A stretch of 64,000 nt of DNA from Butyrivibrio hungatei NK4A153 (GTDB lineage Bacteria > Bacillota > Clostridia > Lachnospirales > Lachnospiraceae), in contig NZ_AUJY01000012.1 in assembly GCF_000424465.1 (NCBI RefSeq), forward strand, positions 148,956-212,955, read 5' to 3'. The notes below the pieces were generated by a model. The model searched no databases and was not told the DNA's origin. It worked only from the letters and a program-made list of their open reading frames with translations. Shown in pieces: positions 27,742 through 36,589 of this stretch. Position numbers and translations under genes: made by a program. Position 1 is the first letter of the stretch. Each line of letters opens with the position of its first letter.

Positions 27742-28515
27742 ATGGAAAAAATCATATCAGGCAAAAAAATCATATTCACCGGAGAAAAAGAGACGTTTAT
27801 TTTGAGAGCCATTATTGAGAAGGTACAGGCGGTTGGGCTTGAGTGCGCTTTTGTTCCTTTTACAGTAGATGCCCTCAACGCTTCCGGAGAAGACATATCG
27901 CTGTACATCCTTTATATGGACGAAGAGGTCAGTCCAAGAGAAGATGCACTGCATTTCCTGATTGATACCATGGAAGAAAACGGCAGCAAGCTTATACTTA
28001 TAGGCGAGCAGATAGACCTTAACAATACAGCGAAGCATTTGAGCGAGAATCTGCTGTACAAGACATTTTCCAGACCAGTCAATAATGATGAATTCATTAA
28101 AGCCATAAGGGAATTTTTTGATAAATCCGAATCGGGAGAGTACAGAAAGAGCATACTGATCGTTGATGACGATCCGCAGTATCTTTCTCTTGTAAGACAG
28201 TGGCTGAAAGATACGTACAGAGTATTTATGGCTAATTCAGGGCTTCAGGCCATCAAGTATCTTGGAAAAAGCAAGGTCGATCTGATACTTCTGGATCATG
28301 AGATGCCGGTAACGAGCGGACCGCAGGTTCTTGAGATGCTAAGGAGCGATTCGGAGACATCTTCGATACCTGTTATTTTTCTTACGGGTAAAAGCGATAA
28401 GGAGAGCGTTATGGCTGTTGTTGAACTTCGGCCTGAGGGATATTTTTTAAAGAATATAAAGAAAGAGGAGCTCTTGGAAAAGCTTAAAGAGTTTTTTGTT
28501 CTGCATGGAGTATAG
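27742..28515 (+). CDS. Tandem receiver-domain protein without an output domain
   Basis: The 257-residue protein has two receiver-like halves. The second (about residues 134-257) is canonical: LIVDDDPQY, Asp185 in LILLDHEMP, Thr in FLTGKSD and Lys in FLKNIKKEE. The first (about 1-125) has the same strand/helix pattern but no acidic pair at its first strand and no clear phospho-acceptor, so it looks degenerate. There is no DNA-binding or enzymatic output. It probably receives phosphate from the hybrid kinase upstream (9 bp apart) through its HPt domain, and acts by protein contact, possibly on the neighbouring HD-GYP proteins. Confidence 0.85.
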   Translation: MEKIISGKKIIFTGEKETFILRAIIEKVQAVGLECAFVPFTVDALNASGEDISLYILYMDEEVSPREDALHFLIDTMEENGSKLILIGEQIDLNNTAKHLSENLLYKTFSRPVNNDEFIKAIREFFDKSESGEYRKSILIVDDDPQYLSLVRQWLKDTYRVFMANSGLQAIKYLGKSKVDLILLDHEMPVTSGPQVLEMLRSDSETSSIPVIFLTGKSDKESVMAVVELRPEGYFLKNIKKEELLEKLKEFFVLHGV

Positions 28516-28533
28516 TACAAGGAGCAGGTGGAA

Positions 28534-30918
28534 ATGTTTGAGATTATAGAGAAGTATCAACTGGATATTATGCTGGGCCTTTCCTCTACGTGTATGGCAT
28601 TTGCATTTCTGTTGTTCTTTACGCAGTTTCTGGAGAAAAAAAGAAGATTGATAATTTTTACTGTAGAGTCATCTGCGGCAATTCTTATCTTCTTCGATCG
28701 TTTGTCGTATATCTATTCCGGAAATACGACAATGACGGGATATATTATGGTCAGGCTCAGTAATTTCCTTGTATTTGCGATGACTCCGGTGGTTATATTG
28801 GGACTGAATCTTTACATAGTCGATCTGCTGAGGGTTGAAGCAAATCAAAAAACTATGCTCAAAAGACTTAGATTTGTGAATATTGCGGCAATTGTACAGA
28901 TAATGTTTGTAGTAATCTCGCATTTTACCGGATGGATCTATTACATTGATGAAAGAAATATATATAACAGAGGATCGCTGTTTTTGCTGTGTTACATTAT
29001 GCCTGTGCTGTGTCCGCTTATACAGTTAACGGTTATACTAGAGTTTCAAAAGGCTATAAGCAGATTGGCACGCGTTTCTATCGTGACCTGCATATTTGCG
29101 CCTATCATAGCGGGAATTATTCAGATATTTGCGTTTGGAATATCTATTGTTGATATTTTCATGGTTCTGGTTGCGATCTTCTTGTATGTATTTAGCTATA
29201 TCGATGTAAACCGTGCGGTAATAAGGGCACACAAGATCGAGATAGGCGAGCTGAAGGACGGAGAAAAGCGCATGAAGCGTCTGTTTGACCAGACAACATC
29301 AGCTCTTGTAAAAGCAATAGAAAATAAAGACGAATATGCACAAGGCCATTCCCAAAGAGTTGCTGATATTGCAAAAGAGATCGCAATGCGCTCGGGCATG
29401 GATGAACAGAAGTGTGAAGGCGTGTACTATGCAGCGCTTCTCCACGATATAGGTATGGTCGGAATTCCTGACAGTATTATTGAGAAGCAGAAAGATCTTA
29501 CAGAGGATGAACAAAAGATACTTAAGAAGAAGCCGATAATAAGCGGCGAGATCTTGGCAGATATCAAGGAATATCCGTATCTGCGGGACGGGGTTCTTTA
29601 CAGCAATGAAAAGTATGACGGCAGTGGTTATCCTGAGGGACTTAAGGGAGAAGAAATTCCCGATGTTGCAAGGATCATTGCGGTTGCGGATGCGTATGTC
29701 TCCATGACTTCGAATAAAAGGTACCGTGAACCGCTTCCGTATATCATGGTCAGGCAGGAATTTGTTGAGATGTCCGGAACGCAGTTCGATCCTGTCTATT
29801 CCAAGATAATGCTCCATATAATGGATAGAGAAAACTCGTGTAAAAAAGACGACAGAGTTATGGATTCTGAGATTGTCTGCAGGGCATACAAGGAGCAGGT
29901 TTCTCTTGGAGTTCATATAACAGATGTTGTAAAGAAGATATATTTTGACTGCGATCAGCTTGAACTTAAGGAAGGGGAATATTCATCGCCTTCGATTATT
30001 TTGTTTGATTCCTATGACAAGCGATTTCATAAGAGCATAAAAGCAATAAACGCATACAGATATCTGGAGTACGGAGAAATCTGGCCGGACGGACATTATG
30101 TTTCAACTGCGGCAAGGAATATGAAAATTGAAGTAGTTGAGATTCCGGAAAAAAAGAAAAAGCGAAGGGCTGTAAAGAAGGAGAAGAAAAAAGGGCAGTA
30201 TGAGATAGGAATGGCCAAATATGACGATCACATAACGCTTGAGATGAAGTACATGAATCACAAGGTCAAGGCGGTCATATCTCTTCAAGACAATACCAAA
30301 GAAGCATATATTGGTATTACGGGTGAAAATTGCCATATAAAAAATATTATTGTTGAAGAGACCGGCAAAAAAATCGGCGAAGGTGATATAGAGCGAATTT
30401 CAGATGTTATAAGATATACAGATCGTATCGAGTCTGACCTTCCTAATATCCAGATTGACAGGACAAGGTCTGCATATACTGAAGGAATCGAGCTTGAAGA
30501 TGAGGTAAGGCTTTATTTCCATTCCATGAGCCTTCCGGCAGCCAATCTTGTGTGGCATTGTCCTTATATCGTGCTGTTTTATTCCTCGGACGGTAAGGTT
30601 GGAGGCGAGGATTATCGTGAATACGCAATGATAAAGATAAACGGCGAAGTGTCGGGCGATGAAGATATTGCGGAAAACAAAGTATTTATGAAGAAAAATG
30701 AGAATTTTAAAGGTTGGGAAAAATGGAAAGAAGAGACAAAGGAAGGCATAGACTGTTTTGTACTCTTTGAAAGACATGGAAATAAGATTACAACGGAGAC
30801 GGAAAATCTTGGTATTGCCATAGAAAATACGACCACCTTCCACGGTGAATATGATGAAGTTTATGTGGCACTTACGGGTGATGAAGTCGCAATTACGGAT
30901 ATCCGCATTATGAAATAA
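28534..30918 (+). CDS. 7TM protein with degenerate HD-GYP domain and unknown duplicated C-terminal module
   Basis: The ATG at 28534 lies 9 nt after AAGGAG. Seven membrane helices (about residues 12-235) precede an HD-GYP domain (about 250-440). His304-Asp305 (LLHDIGM) and GYP at 365-367 are kept, as is the distal VADAYVSM Asp. The MKxH His is replaced (KKKPIISG) and the HH pair is Ser357-Asn358 (YSNEKYDGSGYP). Three metal ligands are thus missing, so phosphodiesterase activity is doubtful and a c-di-GMP receptor role is possible. The last 300 or so residues are not recognised. They include a lysine-rich linker (EKKKKRRAVKKEKKK) and two similar segments (AYIGITGENCHIKNIIV and VYVALTGDEVAITDIRI), which points to an internal duplication. 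It ends the cluster begun at 21355. Confidence 0.85.
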   Translation: MFEIIEKYQLDIMLGLSSTCMAFAFLLFFTQFLEKKRRLIIFTVESSAAILIFFDRLSYIYSGNTTMTGYIMVRLSNFLVFAMTPVVILGLNLYIVDLLRVEANQKTMLKRLRFVNIAAIVQIMFVVISHFTGWIYYIDERNIYNRGSLFLLCYIMPVLCPLIQLTVILEFQKAISRLARVSIVTCIFAPIIAGIIQIFAFGISIVDIFMVLVAIFLYVFSYIDVNRAVIRAHKIEIGELKDGEKRMKRLFDQTTSALVKAIENKDEYAQGHSQRVADIAKEIAMRSGMDEQKCEGVYYAALLHDIGMVGIPDSIIEKQKDLTEDEQKILKKKPIISGEILADIKEYPYLRDGVLYSNEKYDGSGYPEGLKGEEIPDVARIIAVADAYVSMTSNKRYREPLPYIMVRQEFVEMSGTQFDPVYSKIMLHIMDRENSCKKDDRVMDSEIVCRAYKEQVSLGVHITDVVKKIYFDCDQLELKEGEYSSPSIILFDSYDKRFHKSIKAINAYRYLEYGEIWPDGHYVSTAARNMKIEVVEIPEKKKKRRAVKKEKKKGQYEIGMAKYDDHITLEMKYMNHKVKAVISLQDNTKEAYIGITGENCHIKNIIVEETGKKIGEGDIERISDVIRYTDRIESDLPNIQIDRTRSAYTEGIELEDEVRLYFHSMSLPAANLVWHCPYIVLFYSSDGKVGGEDYREYAMIKINGEVSGDEDIAENKVFMKKNENFKGWEKWKEETKEGIDCFVLFERHGNKITTETENLGIAIENTTTFHGEYDEVYVALTGDEVAITDIRIMK

Positions 30919-31033
30919 CAAGATATGCATAATATTTGATAGAATGTTCATAAAAATTTTAATGAATATGAGATGCGGGGGTGATAGAATAATCTGCATA
31001 TCAGAATGCAACAAAAAGTAACAAGAAGAACGA

Positions 31034-32056
31034 ATGAAAGAACAGATAGTAACGAATAGATTAAAAGAAATGGACATATATAAAGCTATAGCGATCATCA
31101 TGGTTGTTTATGGTCATGTAGCTTCAAATACGGTAGGAGTGTATTCGGGTTTTATCAGCTTTGTGCACATGCCGATCTTCTATTTTGTGAGCGGTTTTTT
31201 CCTGTATAAGGAACTTAAGAAGTATTCGGAAAAAGAGCTTGTGAAAAAGAAGTGCTTGCGATTGATCGTTCCGTATATTACATGGTCATTCGTCGCCTTT
31301 ATGGCAAACGCTGTGGTAACAGTAGCGGGAAAAGGCATGGATATGGGCATTCTCATAGATGATGCCGTGCAGATATTTATATATGCAAGAAGTGTGTGGT
31401 TTTTTATTCAGCTCTTTTTTGCACATATGCTTTTTATACTGATCCACAAAGTGACGGACAAGAAGGCGCTGAGAGCGGCTTTGAATATAGGCATATGGGC
31501 GCTTTTGATTATCTTTTGCACTACGGAAATTTTCTGTATGTGGAAAATTAAATGGCTGTATGGCTTTTTGCTTCTGGGGTATGTATGCGGCGAATATGAT
31601 GTGCTCCCTAAGATTGGGACGATCAAGCCGAAAATGCGGGGCGCTATATTTATCTTTTGCCTTGCAGGATGGATAGCGGTTACGGTTATGGCTTCCGGAT
31701 GCTATTCAACGGACCTTGTCTACGGCTTTGACGATATGCCATTTTCGTTTAAGACGTTTGGAATTGAACTTTCTGTCTGGGCATGCGGACTTTTGGGTAT
31801 GACTACGATATATTTTGTGAGCCGTTTTATTGCCGGATTCAGAATTTTTGATATACTGTACCGGATGGGAAGCTATACTTTGGATATATATGTGGGCCAT
31901 ATGCTTCTTTTGTTTGTAATAAAAAGGATAACTATGCCTCAGGATCTTGTATTTGTATTATCGTTTATTATTGCGTTTTTCTTTATAAGTGTGCCGCTTT
32001 ACGTATTGTCAAAATATTTTTTGAGAAAAATAGAACTATACAGAATGGTCACATAA
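31034..32056 (+). CDS. Acyltransferase 3 family membrane protein
   Basis: The 340-residue protein has about ten membrane helices and the acyltransferase-3 start (MDIYKAIAIIMVVYGHVAS, with the His of the first helix, then FVHMPIFYFVSGFFL). Such enzymes acetylate or succinylate surface polysaccharides or peptidoglycan. The specific acceptor is unknown. The ATG at 31034 has only a weak AGAAG-type binding site; a start at 31070 (MDIYKAI) is possible. It stands alone between the signalling cluster and a lipoprotein gene. Confidence 0.87.
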   Translation: MKEQIVTNRLKEMDIYKAIAIIMVVYGHVASNTVGVYSGFISFVHMPIFYFVSGFFLYKELKKYSEKELVKKKCLRLIVPYITWSFVAFMANAVVTVAGKGMDMGILIDDAVQIFIYARSVWFFIQLFFAHMLFILIHKVTDKKALRAALNIGIWALLIIFCTTEIFCMWKIKWLYGFLLLGYVCGEYDVLPKIGTIKPKMRGAIFIFCLAGWIAVTVMASGCYSTDLVYGFDDMPFSFKTFGIELSVWACGLLGMTTIYFVSRFIAGFRIFDILYRMGSYTLDIYVGHMLLLFVIKRITMPQDLVFVLSFIIAFFFISVPLYVLSKYFLRKIELYRMVT

Positions 32057-32147
32057 TTGCCAAAATATATGGGTGTTCAGAATAGTAGAAAAATAAGCGA
32101 ATAACGGTAGGGGAACCGGCTTATTGGTTAATGGAAAGGGTGAAATT

Positions 32148-32672
32148 ATGTATAGGACAGTAAAAAAGAAGTATATCATTACAATGCTTCTTATATCGGT
32201 AGCATGCGCGTTTTTGTTCGCAGGATGCGGGAATGGCGGAGCGGAAGATCTTTATCTTAGCAAGGTGAGCTACGTTGTTTGCCCGGTGGACGGTCAGGAT
32301 ATCGATATGTATGTAGTGTCATCGGATTGTTCGGTGATACATTATTTGATAAGAGCAACCGATGACCTTGATATCAAGGAGCTCTTTGAAGGCAAATTCC
32401 CTGAAGGGGGATTTTCAAGCGAAAGGCAGCAGATAACCGAACAGGACTGGGAGAAGCTCCAAAGCGTAGTGAATGAGACGGAGTTTATCTATTTGCCCGG
32501 TGAAGTGTCAGATTCCGAGATGGCAGCCGATTCAGGCAGCAGCTATATAGAGATAAAGACGGATATGATAAAGCACCTGGCCGGCGGGCATAATGCAGGC
32601 TTTGGCAGAGATAAGGCGAATAAGAAATACAGGAGCGTCGCTGATGTGCTTAACACTGCGCTGGGTAACTGA
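32148..32672 (+). CDS. Small lipoprotein of unknown function
   Basis: The ATG at 32148 (MYRTVKKKYIITMLLISVA) is preferred over one 24 nt upstream because AAAGGGTG lies at the right distance. The signal peptide ends in the lipobox LFAGC. The mature part of about 145 residues is acidic with no known motif; it has predicted strand-rich segments (SYVVCPVDGQDIDMYVVS) and an LYLSKVSY opening. It is probably an outer-face membrane lipoprotein. A strong terminator follows the stop. I do not recognise the family. Confidence 0.78.
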   Translation: MYRTVKKKYIITMLLISVACAFLFAGCGNGGAEDLYLSKVSYVVCPVDGQDIDMYVVSSDCSVIHYLIRATDDLDIKELFEGKFPEGGFSSERQQITEQDWEKLQSVVNETEFIYLPGEVSDSEMAADSGSSYIEIKTDMIKHLAGGHNAGFGRDKANKKYRSVADVLNTALGN

Positions 32673-32718
32673 CGGCCTGAGGTTATACTTTTTTATAAAA
32701 AAAGAAATGATAGTAGAA

Positions 32719-32748
32719 GGAAGCTTTGTGAAAAGAGCTTCCTTTTTT
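32719..32748 (+). terminator. Intrinsic terminator after the lipoprotein gene
   Basis: GGAAGCT at 32719-32725 pairs with AGCTTCC at 32736-32742, followed by a six-T run. Confidence 0.85.
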
Positions 32749-32771
32749 GTGCGCTCATTTTTTAAAATACA

Positions 32772-32831
32772 GAAAAGTGCACATAAATATACGAATAACA
32801 ATTGACTGTATGTGCATTTTTCATATAAGAT
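32772..32831 (+). promoter_or_regulatory. Promoter of the alcohol dehydrogenase gene inside a long inverted repeat
   Basis: GAAAAGTGCACATA at 32772-32785 is the reverse complement, with one mismatch, of TATGTGCATTTTTC at 32809-32822. TTGACT at 32802-32807 and TATAAG at 32824-32829 (16-bp spacing; or TAAGAT at 18) form a promoter that overlaps the right arm. The repeat is placed like an operator. Confidence 0.5.
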
Positions 32832-32880
32832 GATATCAACACTCAATTTTGCATAATTAAATAAAGGAGGAGAACATCTT

Positions 32881-33960
32881 ATGGAGCAGAAGACAATGAA
32901 GGGTTTTGCAATGCTTAAGATCGGTGAGGTCGGATGGATTACAAAAGACGTTCCGAAGTGTGGACCGCTCGATGCAATCTGCAAACCGCTTGCCATTGCA
33001 ATATGTACTTCAGATGTGCATACGGTATGGGAAGGTGCTGTTGGTGATCGTCATAACATGATCCTTGGTCATGAAGGTTGTGCGGAAGTTGTGGAAGTAG
33101 GTGAACTTGTTAAGGACTTTAAGCCCGGTGACAGAGTTTTGGTACCTGCTATCACACCCGATTGGAGTTCGCTTGAGGCTCAGGCCGGATATTCCATGCA
33201 CTCAGGTGGAATGCTTGCAGGATGGAAGTTCTCCAACTTTAAAGATGGCTTGGATTCAGAGTTTTTCCACGTTAATGATGCGGACGGAAACCTTGCACAT
33301 ATGCCGGAAAACATCAACATTGTAGATGCATGTATGCTTTCTGATATGGTTCCCACAGGATTCCACGGAGTAGAGCTTGCAGATGTTCAGTTTGGTGATA
33401 CCGTTCTTGTAATCGGTATCGGTCCCGTAGGACTTATGAGTGTAGCCGGGGCGTCACTACGAGGTGCGTCAAGGATCATTGCTGTAGGAACACGTCCTAA
33501 ATGTGTGGAAGCAGCTAAGAAGTACGGTGCAACCGACTTTATAAATTACAAAAACGGATCTATAGAAGATCAGGTTATGGAACTTACATCAGGAAAAGGT
33601 GTAGATAGAGTAGTTATCGCGGGTGGTAATGTCGATACTTTTGAGTCGGCAGTTAAATCGGTTAAGCCCGGCGGACTTATCGGTAACGTTAACTACCTCG
33701 GAAGCGGTGACTATATCAGCATTCCCAGAACCGACTGGGGTGTTGGAATGGGACACAAGCAGATCCGTGGAGGACTTATGCCGGGTGGAAGACTTCGTAT
33801 GGAGAAACTAGGGGCATTGGTATCTTCAGGAAGACTTGATGTAAGCCCGCTTGCAACACATATATTTGAAGGATGGGATCACATTCCCGAGGCATTGCAG
33901 CTCATGAAAGATAAGCCGGCAGACCTTATCAAGCCGGTTGTAAAGCTCGTAAAAGAGTAA
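32881..33960 (+). CDS. adh: NADP-dependent secondary alcohol dehydrogenase (TbADH-like, zinc)
   Basis: The protein aligns by eye almost end to end with Thermoanaerobacter brockii ADH (shared MKGFAML, LGHE, TPDWSSLEAQAG, MLAGWKFSNFKDG, TGFHGAELA-like segments). It oxidises secondary alcohols or reduces ketones and aldehydes with NADP(H). The single catalytic zinc ligands are Cys42, His64 and Asp155, matching Cys37/His59/Asp150 of TbADH with an offset of five. The Rossmann loop VIGIGPVGLM and the AVGTRPKC segment keep the Arg that contacts the NADP phosphate. The 359-residue length is normal. The ATG lies 8 nt after AAGGAGGAG. It is a single-gene unit. Confidence 0.93.
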   Translation: MEQKTMKGFAMLKIGEVGWITKDVPKCGPLDAICKPLAIAICTSDVHTVWEGAVGDRHNMILGHEGCAEVVEVGELVKDFKPGDRVLVPAITPDWSSLEAQAGYSMHSGGMLAGWKFSNFKDGLDSEFFHVNDADGNLAHMPENINIVDACMLSDMVPTGFHGVELADVQFGDTVLVIGIGPVGLMSVAGASLRGASRIIAVGTRPKCVEAAKKYGATDFINYKNGSIEDQVMELTSGKGVDRVVIAGGNVDTFESAVKSVKPGGLIGNVNYLGSGDYISIPRTDWGVGMGHKQIRGGLMPGGRLRMEKLGALVSSGRLDVSPLATHIFEGWDHIPEALQLMKDKPADLIKPVVKLVKE

Positions 33961-33987
33961 TGATTATTTTTGGTTAAAAAACATAGG

Positions 33988-34018
33988 GCAGTCGCAGATT
34001 TTTAAAGTTTGCGACTGC
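33988..34018. terminator. Hairpin after the alcohol dehydrogenase gene
   Basis: GCAGTCGCA at 33988-33996 pairs perfectly with TGCGACTGC at 34010-34018. Only a short TCTT follows, so its strength as an intrinsic terminator is uncertain. Confidence 0.5.
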
Positions 34019-34148
34019 TCTTGCTGAGAGAACCTGCTGAGGTTTTTTTGAGGCTGGTTCGAACGTCTTACGGCGAACGAAGTGAGAGCGGAAGTTCCTT
34101 ATACCCTTATTAAGAAGGAGAATACGCCGACGCACCGGCGATGATCAT

Positions 34149-35123
34149 ATGAAAGTACTGATAGTTACAGGCTTTTTGGGAGCCGGAAAGACCACATTTA
34201 TAAAAGAGTTGTTAAAGCATACTAATCGCTATACTGCGGTTCTGGAGAATGAATTCGGCGATACAAATCTGGACAGCCGCGAAATTTCAGGCTCTACAGA
34301 TAATAAGGATATGCAGGTTCTTGAGTTCATGGAAGGCTGTGTTTGCTGCAGCAAGAAAGATTCTTTTTTGTACTCAATCCTTACAGTATCAACGGGAATC
34401 GCACCCGAGTATCTGATCGTAGAACCGTCGGGCGTTGCCAAACTGAGTAATATTCTTGCCGGCCTTGAAAAAGTTAGGTACGAGAAAATTATTCCGGTGA
34501 GTCCGATTGTAATAGTATCTGCGAAGTCTTTTTTGGCAAATCTTCATGAGTACAGGGAGCTTATGCGAGACCAGATTTTGAACGCGGGGCACGTAATCTT
34601 CTCAAAGACTGAGGGAATGGATGCTGATGAGCTGGAAGAAGTAAAGAAGCAGATAAGAGAGATAAATCCCGATGCGAAGATAACGGAATCTTACCAAGAT
34701 GGCAAGAGCGAGGATTGGTGGACGGAGGTTATGTCGGATGAGGAAGCGCACGCAGTCGGTGACGGCGTGGATGAAGGTGCAGATAATAGTGGGCAGCAGG
34801 CTTTTGAGCAGATGACGACTGGATGCATCGAATTTCCTGCAATTGGTGAATTTGTGAGATTTTGCGAGAGCTTGCTTTCGGGGAATTACGGCGATATAGC
34901 TCGCGCCAAAGGTGTTGTTAAAGTGGGCGATGAAGCTCTTCGTTTCGACATCGCCGACAATTCATACGTGATCACAGGCGGAGAAGAGCCTTTCCAATCA
35001 GTATTTATCGGATCTAGCATAGAGCGGGAGAAACTGCTTACAGATCATGCGAAGTATTCACTCGCGCAAAATATGTCGAAGAAGGTTGCAGATAAGGGCT
35101 ATACAAAGATAAGACCAAGGTGA
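34149..35123 (+). CDS. CobW/COG0523 family GTP-dependent metal chaperone
   Basis: The 324-residue protein has the Walker A motif GFLGAGKTT (residues 8-16), ENEFGD, the family metal site C-x-C-C (Cys64-Val-Cys66-Cys67 in EGCVCCSKKD) and VEPSGVAKL. COG0523 GTPases insert or traffic metals such as zinc, cobalt or iron. The metal here is unknown. The AAGGAG at 34115-34120 is 28 nt from the ATG, with a small hairpin (CGCCG/CGGCG, 34125-34140) between them that would bring the two close. A three-codon frame (ATG ATC ATA TGA, 34141-34152) overlaps the start. A zinc-type ABC importer lies about 6 kb downstream. Confidence 0.88.
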   Translation: MKVLIVTGFLGAGKTTFIKELLKHTNRYTAVLENEFGDTNLDSREISGSTDNKDMQVLEFMEGCVCCSKKDSFLYSILTVSTGIAPEYLIVEPSGVAKLSNILAGLEKVRYEKIIPVSPIVIVSAKSFLANLHEYRELMRDQILNAGHVIFSKTEGMDADELEEVKKQIREINPDAKITESYQDGKSEDWWTEVMSDEEAHAVGDGVDEGADNSGQQAFEQMTTGCIEFPAIGEFVRFCESLLSGNYGDIARAKGVVKVGDEALRFDIADNSYVITGGEEPFQSVFIGSSIEREKLLTDHAKYSLAQNMSKKVADKGYTKIRPR

Positions 35124-35161
35124 TATAGTCTGTTATTAAAGAGACATCTTAGGGGGACGAC

Positions 35162-36466
35162 ATGAATAACAAGACTAATTATATTTCTTTCTGGTTAAGC
35201 CAAGCTGTCTCAGAACTTGGAAGTATGATGACAAGCTATGCGCTTATCATTTGGGCCTATCAGCAGAGTAGGTCCGTTATGCAGGTATCTCTGCTCACTT
35301 TTTTCACTTTTGCACCAAAGGCAATAACAAGCTTTTTTATAGGCGGATTTGTGGATCGCCATGATAAGAAAAAAATCATCATGCTTACGGATACGGCTTC
35401 TGCGCTTTGTTCCGTTATTGTATGTGTGCTTCTTTATACACAGAAAATGAACTTGTCGTATATATATGTTATAAATATTGTGCTGGGCGTCATGGAAGCT
35501 ATACAATCACCGGCTTCATCAGTAGCGCTAGGCTTGATCGTACCTGAGGATAAGTATGAGAAGATCAGCGGATTAAGTTCTATATCAGAGAATGTAAGCG
35601 TTGTGCTTTATCCAATGCTTGCCAGTGCTTTGATGGGATTTTTTGGAATTGCGTCTGTGCTTATGTTTGATATAGCGACATTCCTTTTTGCAATCACAGT
35701 AATGTTCTTTGTTATACAGATTCCCAAGGAAAGTGACCCCGAGGAAGAAGAGGGAATGTTTGACGGTTTCTTTGGCGGAGTGAAGTTTTTGAAAGAGAAC
35801 AAAGGAGTCCTCTATATCATCATCTGCATGACCTTAATGAATTTCCTTTCACGTTTATCTTATGAAAATATTTTGTCACCTATGATTCTTGCAAGAAGCA
35901 ATGACAATGAAATGGTACTTGGCATTGTAACGTCATTCATCGGAGCAGGTGGAATTGTTGGAGGAGTTTTGGTTAGCACATTGAAAATGCCGAAGAACAA
36001 AGTGAAGATGCTGTTTTATTCCGCAGCGCTTTCATTCGCATTCGGCGATTTGCTCATGGCATTTGGACAGAATGTTTTTGTATGGAGCATTGCAGGAATT
36101 GCGGCAAGTTTGCCGATTCCGTTTACTATGGCGGCGCAGTCGGTACTGATATATACAAATGTGCGCGAAGATATACAGGGCAGAGTGTTTGCGGTAAGGA
36201 ATGCGATGAAGTTTGCTGCAATCCCTATGGGAATCTTGCTGGGCGGCGCGCTGTCTGAGTACCTCTTTGAACCATTTGTAAATAGTGGAACGGAAGTATC
36301 CTCTATGATTGTACGTTTGCTTGGAAATACAGACGGAACCGGAATGGCGATTATGTTCTTGTGTACCGGCATTACAGGATTTGCAAGCTGCATGTTGCTT
36401 TCAAGAAGTAAGCAGGTAAAAGAACTGTCTATGCCTGTGGAGGAAGATGAGACTCAAGCAGCATAA
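35162..36466 (+). CDS. MFS transporter (MefA/MFS_3-like efflux family)
   Basis: The 434-residue protein has about 12 membrane helices, the loop-2/3 motif GGFVDRHDKKKII (G-x-x-x-D-R-x-x-R/K-R/K) and the opening NYISFWLSQAVSELGSMM, all typical of the macrolide-efflux-like MFS branch in Firmicutes. It probably exports a small molecule, and the substrate is not predictable. GGGGG precedes the ATG at 8 nt. It lies 38 bp behind the CobW gene in the same direction, so co-transcription is possible, and a strong terminator follows. Confidence 0.88.
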   Translation: MNNKTNYISFWLSQAVSELGSMMTSYALIIWAYQQSRSVMQVSLLTFFTFAPKAITSFFIGGFVDRHDKKKIIMLTDTASALCSVIVCVLLYTQKMNLSYIYVINIVLGVMEAIQSPASSVALGLIVPEDKYEKISGLSSISENVSVVLYPMLASALMGFFGIASVLMFDIATFLFAITVMFFVIQIPKESDPEEEEGMFDGFFGGVKFLKENKGVLYIIICMTLMNFLSRLSYENILSPMILARSNDNEMVLGIVTSFIGAGGIVGGVLVSTLKMPKNKVKMLFYSAALSFAFGDLLMAFGQNVFVWSIAGIAASLPIPFTMAAQSVLIYTNVREDIQGRVFAVRNAMKFAAIPMGILLGGALSEYLFEPFVNSGTEVSSMIVRLLGNTDGTGMAIMFLCTGITGFASCMLLSRSKQVKELSMPVEEDETQAA

Positions 36467-36515
36467 GAGGAACGCAATATGGTCCAAAGGGATGTGGTTA
36501 ATGGACCACTGATGA

Positions 36516-36566
36516 AAGGGATAATTGGCTATAGTATTTTATAGCTGATTATCCCTTCTTTTTTTG
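36516..36566 (+). terminator. Strong intrinsic terminator after the MFS gene
   Basis: AAGGGATAAT at 36516-36525 pairs perfectly with ATTATCCCTT at 36548-36557, with an inner GCTATA/TATAGC stem, followed by C-TT-TTTTTTT. Confidence 0.9.
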
Positions 36567-36589
36567 ATCAAATAAGCGGAATTCCCCAT

